NCBI GenBank assembly: GCA_964023205.1
Contig: OZ026835.1
Location: 40,149,083 to 40,213,082, forward strand
DNA: 64,000 nucleotides
Origin: Lutraria lutraria
Taxonomy: Eukaryota > Mollusca > Bivalvia > Venerida > Mactridae
Direction: 5' to 3'
Positions 1 through 11,400 of this stretch are shown here, piece by piece. The notes beneath the pieces were generated by a model. It saw nothing but the letters and a program-made list of their open reading frames with translations. It ran no database searches and was not told the DNA's origin. Both the position numbers and the translations under genes were made by a program. Every line of letters starts with the position of its first letter. The stretch's first letter is position 1.

Positions 1-1
1 T

Positions 2-1180
2 TCATACCTACCTAGTCGATCAATGTCTTCAAAAAGTCGAATGTCGTCACTGAAATCCCAGTCGTTTGTTGGAAGCCAACCGGATACAAATCACCAGTTG
101 CAAGAACTCTACGGTAACGGTTTTCAGAGTTTCAGAAGGGCGCATACTGACATCACAGTCAAAATTGATCGAACACACGCAAATGACAGCATCTGTCGGG
201 ATACTGATAAAATAGTTCAAGACGCAGTTATAGCAAATGGTCAACACGCGCATGTCAATATGAACATTGATTCACGCATGGAATCGAAAGATGGCACCAG
301 TGATACAAAATTGGATAGAGGCAAGCAAGATATACATCAAGACCTGGCAAAAAGCGAAAAGGGTGAAGCATGTGTGGTCGAAACAGTGCAAATTCTTGAT
401 GATAATAATACGTCACAGGATCAAGCAAATTCGTTTAAACCTTTGAAAGAGTATAAAGCATCAACTAAAGTTATAACATTACCACCTATGTATAAAATTG
501 ATTCTAAGGCATATCAAGAAGCAGAACGTGAACGTCACGTGTCAAGATCAAAATCTCGTGTGAGTTTCTCAGGAGTGTCGTCTGGTGTAAGTGAGTCACA
601 CGTAGAAAGAGCAACGCGACGATCCCCTCCAAACGCGGAACCTAAACATCAAACATCTGACACTGGAATAACTGACTGTGATATGTCAAGGTCAGACAAC
701 CCTGAAACTGTTGAAAACTCTAATGACAACGCTTCTCTTCTGCAAGGACGCGAAATGCAAAGGTCTAGCACAATATTCACACTGGATCCGGAAACCATGC
801 ATGACGTCAGAATTCGTCAAATAGAAGAAGTTATGTATAAAGGACAGAAGTTACGGAACTACATAAAACCTGAGGATAGATATAAACTCGATCCTCTTGT
901 TATGAAAATGAGACAAAATAAAATGGATAAATTAGCGAAAGAAAGTGTATCATTATTGAAACGCGTTAACCATGAAAATATCAACGTGGACATAGCATTT
1001 CCTAGAACGGAGAGGAAACGGATTTTAACCAAACTGGTCCAGGCTAACAACTGCCCAAGCCGTAGAAGGATTAATAATTATACGGAACCAGTTATTCAGA
1101 AGAGAGTGGAAACATTTATGGATTCTATATCAGATTACATAAAGCAACAACAGCTGGAAAGAGAACAATTCTACGCATGA
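2..1180 (+). CDS. Unrecognised disordered protein, C-terminal part (5' cut by window edge)
   Basis: The reading frame is open from base 2 to the TGA-type stop at 1178-1180, so the first internal ATG (23) is probably not the start and the gene enters from the left. About 392 residues are visible. The first 250 or so are polar and Ser/Thr/Asn/Asp-rich with no membrane segment, which suggests disorder. The last 130 residues (from about TLDPETMHDVR) are basic and look helical, with many Lys/Arg/Glu and the ending QLEREQFYA. No family was recognised. The long uninterrupted frame and its codon use make it likely to be the last exon of a real gene. It could be a cytoskeletal or ciliary protein, but nothing seen here proves that. 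Confidence 0.7.
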   Translation, partial: SYLPSRSMSSKSRMSSLKSQSFVGSQPDTNHQLQELYGNGFQSFRRAHTDITVKIDRTHANDSICRDTDKIVQDAVIANGQHAHVNMNIDSRMESKDGTSDTKLDRGKQDIHQDLAKSEKGEACVVETVQILDDNNTSQDQANSFKPLKEYKASTKVITLPPMYKIDSKAYQEAERERHVSRSKSRVSFSGVSSGVSESHVERATRRSPPNAEPKHQTSDTGITDCDMSRSDNPETVENSNDNASLLQGREMQRSSTIFTLDPETMHDVRIRQIEEVMYKGQKLRNYIKPEDRYKLDPLVMKMRQNKMDKLAKESVSLLKRVNHENINVDIAFPRTERKRILTKLVQANNCPSRRRINNYTEPVIQKRVETFMDSISDYIKQQQLEREQFYA

Positions 1181-1721
1181 TCCGAGGATTGGAAGAACAC
1201 GTTGGTGTCATTTAAGCCTTATCTTGTCTGAATTTTGCCTTAATCAAGGACAATCGTAATTACTCGGACATTTCCGTAGAAAAAAACGCCGAGGAGTTCC
1301 GATTTGAAACAATGAGTCTGCTCTAGGTTCTAAAACTTGAGAACTGTTTCTAAGCTCAAATCTAAATTTCATTCGCAAAAAATATGTTGGTTGAAAATAT
1401 ATTGACATTTAAAGTTTGGATAAGTATTAATATCAATTCTATGCTGATATATCACTGCAAGGTTAGTATGTTTTACCTTGGTTGATTAAAATCACCAAAA
1501 AAAGTAGAGACTTGAGTTTGGAGACCAACCTTATGTCTTATAAAGAAAATAGAAACAAGAAATGTCTTTAAAAAAAGAGAGTCGCGAAGTTTCTTTGACG
1601 TTTATTTACACTGTTGTATCTAAATAGAATGATTTTATGAATTTCCTAAATTGCCGGATTTTTTTCTCTTTATCAAGGACTTATATAGTACTTAATATAT
1701 ACACACACTTGTATAGTGGAG
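1181..1721. other. 3' flank of the first gene, no gene seen
   Basis: AT-rich sequence that presumably contains the 3' UTR of the preceding gene. A short stretch around 1286-1305 (aaacgccgaggagt) recurs near 18445-18460, so a small dispersed repeat is present. No splice-bounded coding exon was recognised. Confidence 0.4.
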
Positions 1722-1726
1722 TTACT

Positions 1727-1929
1727 CTGTCGGTCGGTTGGTCCGACCGCATACAATATCACAAATTTGTGGAGCGAACTTCTTCACTGGGCATGAAAAT
1801 TGTGTCTAGCACAAAACACTTCATGGAGATAACATATTTCAAGTTTCATTACAATCACTTAAGGAATGTGGAAGAAGTTCACTCCACAAACTTGTGATAC
1901 TGTATGCGGACGAACCAACCGACCGACAG
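1727..1929. repeat. Foldback element with ~60-bp inverted arms
   Basis: The left arm (1727-1787, beginning ctgtcggtcggttgg) is the near-perfect reverse complement of the right arm (1870-1929, ending ccaaccgaccgacag). The loop between them is about 80 bp. Arms of this length at this spacing fit a MITE or foldback transposon. No clear target-site duplication was found. Confidence 0.7.
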
Positions 1930-2480
1930 AATAAATCCAAAATATCCCCTCTCAACTTTCGTTTGCCGGGATATAACAGCATGTATAGATAGAAAATGAA
2001 AATAAAACATGAAAAGACCAACTCAACTCAAAGGCTTATAATATTGTTCAAATTCAAGTTCTGAAATTCGATATTTTTTCTGTTTGTATAACCTATTTAA
2101 AGATAACTCGATATAAATATGCATTTAATATCATCCTAAGACAAATAATCTAAGAAATATTGAAGAAATTATTTTCAGATTACGGAGAATTTTGCACAAA
2201 ATTACCATAAAACTACGTTCAAATTATCTCCCTTATATAATTCTTATAATATATTCTACCTCAAATCATTAATTTAACATACTAACTCATACCCCTATCT
2301 AAGAGTCAAACATTTATTTACTTGATTATAATCACAAAAACGATTATTATGTAAAGATGTGTCTGAGGACCGTGGGAAAATTAATTTTGGATTCAAAAGT
2401 CAGTTCGAGTTGCTTCCCTTAGATATTAAGGTAATAGGAACAAGAACAAGAAATGTTTGTCTACGAATCCTACACATTAT
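1922..2480. repeat. Dispersed repeat R, copy 1
   Basis: About 550 bp that is alignable by eye with 19248-19755. The shared landmarks, in order, are tatcccctctcaa, gcatttaatatcatccta, aagaaatattgaagaaattattttcag, cggagaatt, and agttgcttcccttagatatt. The order and spacing are conserved, so these are two copies of one mobile repeat. No long frame survives. Confidence 0.65.
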
Positions 2481-2710
2481 ATTGGGTAATTTATCTCTAA
2501 TTGTTGGTGTTGTTTATTGTCTTTTAGAATATCATTTAAGTATATAAATTATACAAGGTTAAACAATAATAATTATTCATTTTAGTGAGAAACTGCGCCC
2601 AATGTACTTGAATATTACGAACACATAAATGTCTATAAGATATCAAATAAGCACGTGGCTACAGTACCTAAAGGAAGCTACGCCAGTGATTACCGCTTTT
2701 TATCGGGAGC

Positions 2711-2811
2711 TGGTCAACTGGTACCCAAGTCAAATGGTACCCACTATAGTTTAGTCAAATGGTACCCACTATATTTTAATCAAATGGTACCCACTATGAA
2801 GTCAAATGGTG
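2711..2811. repeat. Short tandem repeat (ggtacccactat units)
   Basis: Four degenerate copies of a ~26-bp unit of the form tcaaatggtacccactat, with the first and last units altered. Confidence 0.7.
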
Positions 2812-3357
2812 CCATACATTCGCGTTGAAAAATAGTTATTCTGGTTGTATAAGTCTACATTGCAATTTTGATGGAAGTTGTGTATATAGCAGGATTCTGA
2901 TGATACATACTGTTAGGTAACCTAGACTTTTTTCTAGCCTAACAATACATCTAGGTCAATAACCTTTCTGTTTATCAAAAATATATCTTTAATGATATTG
3001 CTATTGACTACGTAGGGGACCCACAGCTGTCACTGTACGTACTATCAATCATTGTTGCAATGTAATAGTTTAAAAAGAGCATCATTCAATTATGTTTGTG
3101 AGTTTGAGAAATGATCAAGTTTTGTAGCAGGTGTGCTGTTACTATGACAAATGAACGTTTTGTATTAGTTTACATTGTGCCAATTGTAGATATGAGTTTA
3201 TTTATATAATTTATTAGTACTTTATCTTAATCCCTTTAGTATTCTAGTTATGTCTTAAGAAATTTGAATCAAACTGATTGTTTATAGATTATTATGAAAG
3301 AGAAAAATATTAGCGTGTTTGTATTTGTGTGAATGTTTCATCACATGTAGAACTTCA

Positions 3358-3600
3358 GACGTGCCTCCGTGGTCGTGTGGTTAATGTCGCTGACTTCAAA
3401 TCTCTGCAACATCTCATTGATAGACGGTTGTGGGTTCGAGCCCATCTCCTCATCATGTCTCTTTATGTGAGAAAGCAGGCAGTTGCTTACGGAGGACGTG
3501 AGTCTAGTACTGGTTCTTCCCAGGAACGATGATTAAGTGAACTGTCCACCTCATATGACTCTTGGCTGTTTAAAACCCGATATAAATAAAAAGAAAAGAA
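3358..3600 (+). mobile_element. tRNA-derived SINE, copy 1
   Basis: The head resembles a tRNA with an A-box-like segment (gtggtcgtgtggttaatg) and a B-box-like segment (gtgggttcgagccc). A body shared with 10283-10510 follows (tctctttatgt, cagttgcttacgga, tactggttctt, caggaacgatg), and the tail is A-rich. Two copies with the same order support a SINE. Confidence 0.75.
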
Positions 3601-3749
3601 CTTCAGCACTTACTCTTGAGCCAAAATGAATCAACCATAATGATTGACGAATGCTTTTAGAATGTTTTAGAAAAAGGAAGAATTTCCTGTCTTAGATACA
3701 GATAAGACTAGAAAAATAGTCGTTTTTACAGTACTATATAACCCCCACC

Positions 3750-3805
3750 AAATCGAGGACTCTTATTTCAATATGAGTTACACTGTTGCGTTGAACCCTC
3801 GAAAT
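3750..3805. repeat. Short inverted-end repeat (cgagg...cctcg)
   Basis: The ends aaatcgagg and cctcgaaat are inverted repeats. The interior (cttatttcaatatgagttac) is the reverse complement of the centre of the hairpin at 40462-40545, so both belong to one small MITE-like family. Confidence 0.55.
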
Positions 3806-3817
3806 GCTCTAACTGGA

Positions 3818-3955
3818 CAAGATGTGTTTTAAACACAATGCCCCCTCTGGGTGACCTTGACCTTAAAATGCACAGCTCCTGTAGAGATTGTCATGAGGAA
3901 ACACCATAATATTATGAAGTTTGATGACTGTATGATGAAGTGTTTTGATACAAAT
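3818..3955 (+). mobile_element. Pearl-like family C, copy 1 (3' truncated)
   Basis: It starts with caagatgtgttttaaacacaatgcccc-type sequence and then runs through ggtgaccttgacctt, the sequence around gtcatgaggaa and the tgaagtttgatgactgta block, all shared with 7829-8049 and 42899-43123. The terminal hairpin is missing. Confidence 0.7.
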
Positions 3956-4521
3956 CTTGGTGGAAAAGTTCATATCATACTAGTACATTGTTGTCATCGC
4001 TAGAAAATTTCTTAACCATGTAAGCGACACCATTTGTTTCCTGATCGGTGTAAAAACAATCTGCTCAGTTGTTTTATTTGTAATTTATGTTGAAAGACAA
4101 AATTTGTAACAGGTTAGGTTAGGTTATTAATGTTTACATAGTGTAGACAACCTACTTTTATTGCATGGTGTAGAAATAGATTGGAATGTGCACATTTAGA
4201 ACATACACATAATACATTCGTAATTTACTTTCATAACAAATAAATGTTAACTTCAGACGGAAAATTTGTCCAAGTTACAAGCAAGAGCTGAGAAGCACTG
4301 GTTGGCAGCTTATGGCATTCAAAACTAAAATACATTTACTACACAAGTTACTAAAAAAATATCTAATAGCATCTGAAACTAAGCCCATTTCTATGCTTTA
4401 ATCCTATACCAATAACATTAATTTTCAACTGCTACATGCTGCTACATTTTATATTTCAATTATTTTTTATAGGTCTTTAAAACACAAACAAACAAGAAGA
4501 TCATGACCTTATAAGCACTTT
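3956..4521. other. Intergenic, no gene seen
   Basis: AT-rich sequence between the truncated family C copy and the CSTF2 poly(A) signal. No coding exon or RNA gene was recognised. Confidence 0.4.
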
Positions 4522-4527
4522 TTTATT
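4522..4527 (-). terminator. CSTF2: Likely CSTF2 poly(A) signal
   Basis: AATAAA on the minus strand. It is the first canonical hexamer I find downstream of the CSTF2 stop codon and would give a 3' UTR of about 0.93 kb. Confidence 0.5.
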
Positions 4528-5453
4528 TCCTTGTCACCACATTCATCTTCACATGTCTAAAATCATAAACATTTCACACAACATATCACAAGCACACTTT
4601 CAAAGTTTTACACAACAGTTTCAAATATAATACATTGCTTATCAATGTTTGCAAAGTGATCAAATGAGTTTCAGCATTTATCAGCAAGTTATAAAAACCC
4701 TGAAGAAATTATCATCAAATTACTGAAAATTCAAGATCTGAATTTAAAATATTTCATAACATAATTATACATAAGTATTTCTTACCACTCACGTTCAGCA
4801 AATGGACACATTCTATAAAATGTACTTCAATGATACAGAAACCACACATTTTTTAAAACAGATCAGACATACATTTGTACATCCTTCATATAATGGCCGA
4901 AGTAAATTCTTCAGACCAATTTTAACCAAAATACCTAGACAGAAATAAAACAACACAGTTTGATTACAGTGTTAACCAAGACAAAGAATGGGGGTAAATA
5001 AAGTAAGAAACTCACTTCAGACATAAAAGGGAAACATTTATGTGTCTTGCAAGTGCTAATTATATCTGGTGAAATATAATCAGAGACACCTTCACAAAAG
5101 TATGTAAGTACAATGATACCACTCTTGATATGCACTTGTCTGACCACGGTGAAGTCTGCACTTGTCTGACCACAGTGAAGTCTGTTCTAAATGAGCCGTC
5201 AAATAGGAAGCGCATACTATCAACTTAAAACATGTGACATTTTTCTAGATAAGGGAACTTTGCAGAGTAGAAAGTTTCCACAGACCCTTCGATTTACAAA
5301 ATGGAATGACTTGCTGATATGACACTGAAATGAACTGTCTATAGAAGTAAAATTATCATTCAACCATCATGCATATAAGAATCATGAATTTTACAATAAA
5401 ATTACACATAATAATGAACACAATTATAGACCGTTTCAATGGCCTCACAGCAA
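4528..5453 (-). other. CSTF2: CSTF2 3' UTR (inferred)
   Basis: Sequence between the CSTF2 stop and the poly(A) hexamer. It contains a 27-bp unit duplicated in tandem at 5131-5183 (tgcacttgtctgaccac twice). No coding exon is seen. The extent is inferred from the hexamer only. Confidence 0.45.
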
Positions 5454-8400
5454 TCACTGAGCGTTTTTAGAAATCTGCTCTTTCAGAATAAGAATACTTT
5501 GTCGTTGATCAGGAGGTAACATAGCAATCTGTTGATCTGTTAATTGTAACACCTGCATGATAAGCGCAGCCTGAAATATAGAACCAGGATACATCATTCA
5601 AGACTTTTATGATAATAAGGGTCCACAATAGATATAATGTCTTCTCCTTCTGTGTTAATTAAACCTTGGTGCTACTATACATGACATGGCATTTTATAAA
5701 TTACATTGTGAAGATTGTTTTCTTACATTTTAAGTATTCTACCATGTACTGTAGAACTGGTTTTATTTGCGTTAGTTTTATTTTCGCTAATGTTCGCGAA
5801 TCGAATACCTCGCGAATTCATAAATGTCGCGAATAAATGCTGAGTTTTATATATTCTAAAATGAGTATGTCCGAAAATACGCAACATAAGTCAGTAATAG
5901 TATTTTATCGTGGAATAATCAGTTTAGTTAATCTGATGAAGGCATTATAGATCGATTAACATATACCTTTAATGTTTGCAATCGAATTTTTTATAATATT
6001 GCTTTTACTAAACTATCGTTTGTTGAACAATTTTGGACATCGTTTGAACATACTAGTAACAGTTTTTCACACTTACATACTGTTTGTAAACCTTAACTTC
6101 CACAACAATCCCAAACTATTATCAATCTATTGTTATTATACTTTATTAGATATAAAACACTGAATCACAACTTAAAAGTCTAACTGATCAGGTGTTACAC
6201 ACAAATATCAAAGCAACGACAGCATGTTTTAGATCACACTTTAATCCTGCCTGACGAAGACGCGAATTCATAAATATGCGAATAAAGAAAACAGCTGCTT
6301 TTTAACAAAAAAACGCGAAATTTTGACCTCGTGAAATTAAAGCGTTCTACAGTATTATGCATTGTCAAAACTGAAATAAATCCATCTATTCAAACATAAT
6401 TGAGCAGTACAAATAAAGTCTTGAAATAACTGGACTAAGTATAAATGCTCAGATAAAAAAACAGATCTCTATTTGTCTGTACACCATTGCCATATCGTCA
6501 TGTAGTGCAAATGACCATAGCTTATTATTTGCCAAACTGCCAATAAAAATAAATTCAAAAAGATAAATGAACTAATATTCTGCCTTGTGGAGATAATTAA
6601 GGACTTTTAGAGGAGAAATCAGAGCTACAGCTAGTCTACTTGCATAAGAATGATGAAGAAGACGGACTAGCATCATTTTCTATACTTAACTCTTTCAACT
6701 TGGTTACATTAAGCACGGATTTAAGCAAGAATTCAAGTTAGACCCTACCATCATATCATCTAAATTCTGTCATAAACCAATACCATTTTTTGAAATATAC
6801 TCTACAGTCATTCATTGATGAGCTATTTTCATATAAAGTATTTATGAAATGAATTTTGATAAAATGCCATACCGCCATCCTTAGTCATTGAATTTCATGA
6901 TTTTCAACTATTTTTCAACTTGGAGTCAATGGAGCATGACAAATGAGTCATTGATGAATGGCCTTTGAGAGAGTAGTGAAAATAAAAAAGTACACAAAAT
7001 TCTTACTTTTTCCTGATCTTGAGAGGTGACACCACCACCAGCTGCAGCTTGTGGGTTCATGTTAGGTAATCCACCTTGCTGTAAATACAAAACATAATTC
7101 CACCATTAGTCAATAACAACTAGAAAGGAAGCTCCAGAATACCAATACAAATAATGTCAAGTTTTGGTTGTTGTCCATTTACTTGGGAATCCCCCCAATT
7201 TCTCACCCGATTTACATAATTTTGCAAAATGTCATTTCCGGACTTTAAAAAACCTGAATTTCTGAATGTCAATAACTACAAAAGTGTAAAAATTTTATAT
7301 TTTTCTTACCATTATGCTCTGCATCATTCCAGGTACACCTTGAGGCATGGAACTTGGAGGTCCACTAGACGATGGCATACCAGGTCTAGGACCACCTGGC
7401 ATACCTCTAGAGTCACCTTGACCTAACAATCTAGGGTCTCTGGGATCTCTACCAAAGTCTGGTCTCATCTGGCCCTGCCCTGGCGGTCCACCCATTCCCT
7501 GAGGTCCTGGTCCACCCATTCCCTGAGGTCCTGGTCCACCCATTCCCTGTGGTCCAGGGCCTCCCATTCCCTGTGGACCAGGTCCACCCATTCCCTGAGG
7601 TCCAGGGACACCCATTCCCTGAGGTCCTGGTCCACCCATACCCTGAGGCCCTGGTCCGCCCATTCCCTGGGGTCCCGGGCCACCCATTCCTTGTGGAAAC
7701 TGTTGTGAAGGTCTTGGTCCCATATTCATCTGCCCCTGGGGTCCAGGTCCACCTACATAGAGAAAAGTAACATAGTTCATAAATATTAAGTACAAAACAC
7801 AACTTTAATACAGAAATGTATAAAGAAACAAGATGTGTTTTTGAAACACAATGCCCCCTTGACCTTTGACCAACTGACCTTAAAAAGCACAGGTCCTGAA
7901 GATGTTGTCATGAGGAACCAACATATGAAGTTTGATGACTGTAGTTGGAAGTGTTTTGATTTTATAGGCCATGTTAATGTTTGGTATAAAACATACAGAC
8001 AGGCCAAACAAAATATGCCCCCCCATCTATCGATACGGGGGCGTAAAATACAGTCATGCTTTGTAGTTTCCTTACATGTTTAAATGGTAATATCTAACTA
8101 TTGAACCCATCTTTAAAAACCTTGCAACATAAAGCTCATCATTTATTACAGGAATGACAATTTTGGGATTTAACAGTTCTAATCAACTGAAGTGTTCAAA
8201 GCAAGCAATTTGCAGCCAATGTCTCCACTGTGTGCACATCTAAAAGGGGTAACAGGACTATATAAACCACTAGATGGCTATGGGGCGAGTTTTTGTAAAA
8301 TTTTAGGCATGTTTCATATCAGAGAGCCCTTTTTTGAATTTCTAAATAAACTACAGAAAAATATTCTTTGAAAATTCTCACAATGGTAAATTATTGCATG

Positions 8401-11400
8401 TCAAAACATTTCATCCAAAAATCTGCGTTACTTTGAGAAAAAGTTTAAATCTGTCTAACAGAAAATTTGAATTTCCCAGGAGGTGTGGTTACTTGCTGAT
8501 AAACTCTCTGTTTGTAAACAGAGGCACGTAGTACAGTTGAGTAGCCAATGCTTTCTATATAACAGGAGTACTTTACTGACCAGTGGTCAGTTGATGACTC
8601 ACCCATTCTTGTGCTATTGTAAACAACAGAGAGTTTGACAGGTAGTATTAGGCATATCAGTTTACATAGCCCAACCCACAAATACTCGCTGGTATAAAAC
8701 CTTTCATGAATGATTATATCAGTCAATAATGATATAATAGTTTAACAGTATCTTACCCATCATACCAGGACCCCTTGAAGGTCCACCCATCATTCCAGGA
8801 CCACCAGGCCCCTGTGATACAGAGGGCCCACCCATCATAGGACCTGGACCTCTTGGTCCACCTGAAAGCATGCCAGGTATTACAAATTAGAAATTGCAAT
8901 TAATGGAGAAACTTGAGATTAGCACTCTTCACTTTTAAGCACTGGCTATTCGGTCCTGTGAAAATGCAAACTTTACTGGACCAAAGGAACTTTTAGTCAA
9001 ATCTAGTGTACCAAAAAAGTACACACAAATTTCATTTTTGTTCTGAAATATGATACAATAAAATTATCACTGAAAATTTACTGGACCATCGGACCACTGA
9101 CCTTTTCAAATTTACCAGACTGACGGCCATTTTGGTGGACTCAGTCCTCGGTCCGGGGCTTAATCCAAAGACTGGACTATAAGAATCATTAAATTATGTG
9201 GATGAGATGAAACTAAACTATTTTGGCAAAGAGGTCACCTTGACAAGACATGGATAATGACAAATCACAACAATAAACAAACTACAAAACTTACCCATCA
9301 TAGACGGATCAGACATAGTTGGCTGTGGTTGTACCATAGGAGCCTAAAAGAAACAATACATAATATCTGATACTAGCAAATAAAACAACAAACACTAGAG
9401 CTTTGTTACAGGAGTGACGAATACCTCGACCACACGCCACTTTGACACAGATTGTATAAACTCTGAGGTTTTTCAGGAATGATATTTGTTAATACTAAAA
9501 GATGCGAACTTGAATTTTTTCCAGACTGATACATGGAGAAGATGACACCAGTATAAAATATACTTGTTTCAGGTTAAATGCTCATTAAAAATAGACTAGG
9601 TAGGTTGGAGCTTTGTTGGCTCTTGAAATTATCTGAAAAGGTAAAATATGTGTGAAATATGTTGTACTATAACTCAGACTTAAAAAAAAGTCTAGAGTAG
9701 CTGGGGAAAATTAGAGTAGGAAACTAACAATTTTTGGGCCTAACTAAAGTCAATAAGAATACAGGTCACAGTAGTATAACAGTTTGAGTGGTGAAGTTGG
9801 TCAAAGTACATACAGCAGCTAAATAAAATATACAAAACAATGATAAATATAACATGTACCTGTTGCATTATTGGTGGTTGAGAAGTGGCTACAGAGGTTG
9901 GTGCAGAACTTCCTGGTGGTGGAACCTGTGAACTATCTCTGTGTAACATAGCCTGTAACACATTAAAAACATGTCTAACCACATTCAATCATTTTTTCAT
10001 GTAATATTAATAACAGTAGGAAAATGACAAATGACATGATAAGACGGTGGGCACTAACTAGGTGGGAGCTTTAAATACAGAATACTTGGTATTTGGGAGG
10101 TTTTTTTTTGTTTAATACTTTTCAATACTAATCACATCCGATTTTTATACTGCATTTTAGTTGACCTGACAAGTGTTTCTTGGTGTTCAAACAAATACAA
10201 AATTGCTAGTAAAAACTAAGTAGAGATAGATGCCAATATCCTCTTATTATAAATCCAACTAGATTATGTCTAAATAAGTCCAACCCACCTCCTTGGTTGA
10301 GTGGTTAAGGTCGCTAACATCAAATCACTTTTACCTCTCACTGATAGAGGGTCATGGGTTTGAGCCCCGCTACCGACCCTGTCTCTTTATGTAAGAAAGT
10401 AGGCTGGCAGTTGCTTACGGAGTCAGTACTGGTTCTTCACAGGAACGATGGTTAGATGAATTGTCTGCCTCATATGACTCTAACTGTTGAAAAGGGGAGT
10501 CAAAAATCAAATAATCAAACTAAAGAAGACCACATAAATACAATAGTTCAGTCTTAGATAACTAATTTACACAATTTAAATGTTACCATGGCAACTTGAG
10601 GATCTACAATTTTCATGACTATTTGAGCTTGAAGAAGCGCATACGCTAGCTGAGGATTCTGTAGTAACATACTTCTTGCTTCTGTTGGATTATTCTGTAT
10701 GCATAACTGTAATATAGCAGTACTAATGTATAAATGAAGTTAGTGTACAATTTACCCTGAAATAGAAATGCATAAATTATTCAAGTTTATATTTGATCAT
10801 TTAGTTATTACCGAAACCATTTAGATATGAAGTTACAGAAGAGTTAATCTTTTGTCCGTCTCCCTTGTCATTATTTTAAACAATAATTCATTACACCTAC
10901 ACAAAGTTTACTAAGCCAAAAAGAAACCTGATACTTTAAAATTGGCTATATCATTTTTGCTTGGACATGAATTTAAAATGCTATGTCTCAAAATCAAATT
11001 ATCCATAACTTATCTCTACGCAACACCTGTGGAAATTCTGACAGCAGGGTATTGTTCATAATCAGTTAACACTTACACAAATGTCTCAGAAAGATTAAAC
11101 TGTGTCCTGACAGGGATTTTTTCGGTCATATTCCCAATGGAAAATAGTATCTTTTTTTCCCTTTTTTTTTTTTTATTCATTTTATAAGTTCATTAACATC
11201 ACTATTGGTAGTAAATACCTTATTCTGCTACTGTTCTATCGGTGAATAAGTAGTATAAGTTGAACATTGCAAAAATTGTAGTTCTACATTTTTTCCCAAT
11301 TTTGATTAAAACACTGCGAAAATTCCCAATCCCAAGGTTATGGGTCATATTCCCAAAATACCATGAAAAAACGCTGCCTGAAAAAAACAGTGAATTGGAA

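Noticed and set aside
7449..7770. Other frames across CSTF2 exon 9 on both strands
   Set aside because: Shadows of the 24-bp coding repeat; only the frame matching the exon phases is used.
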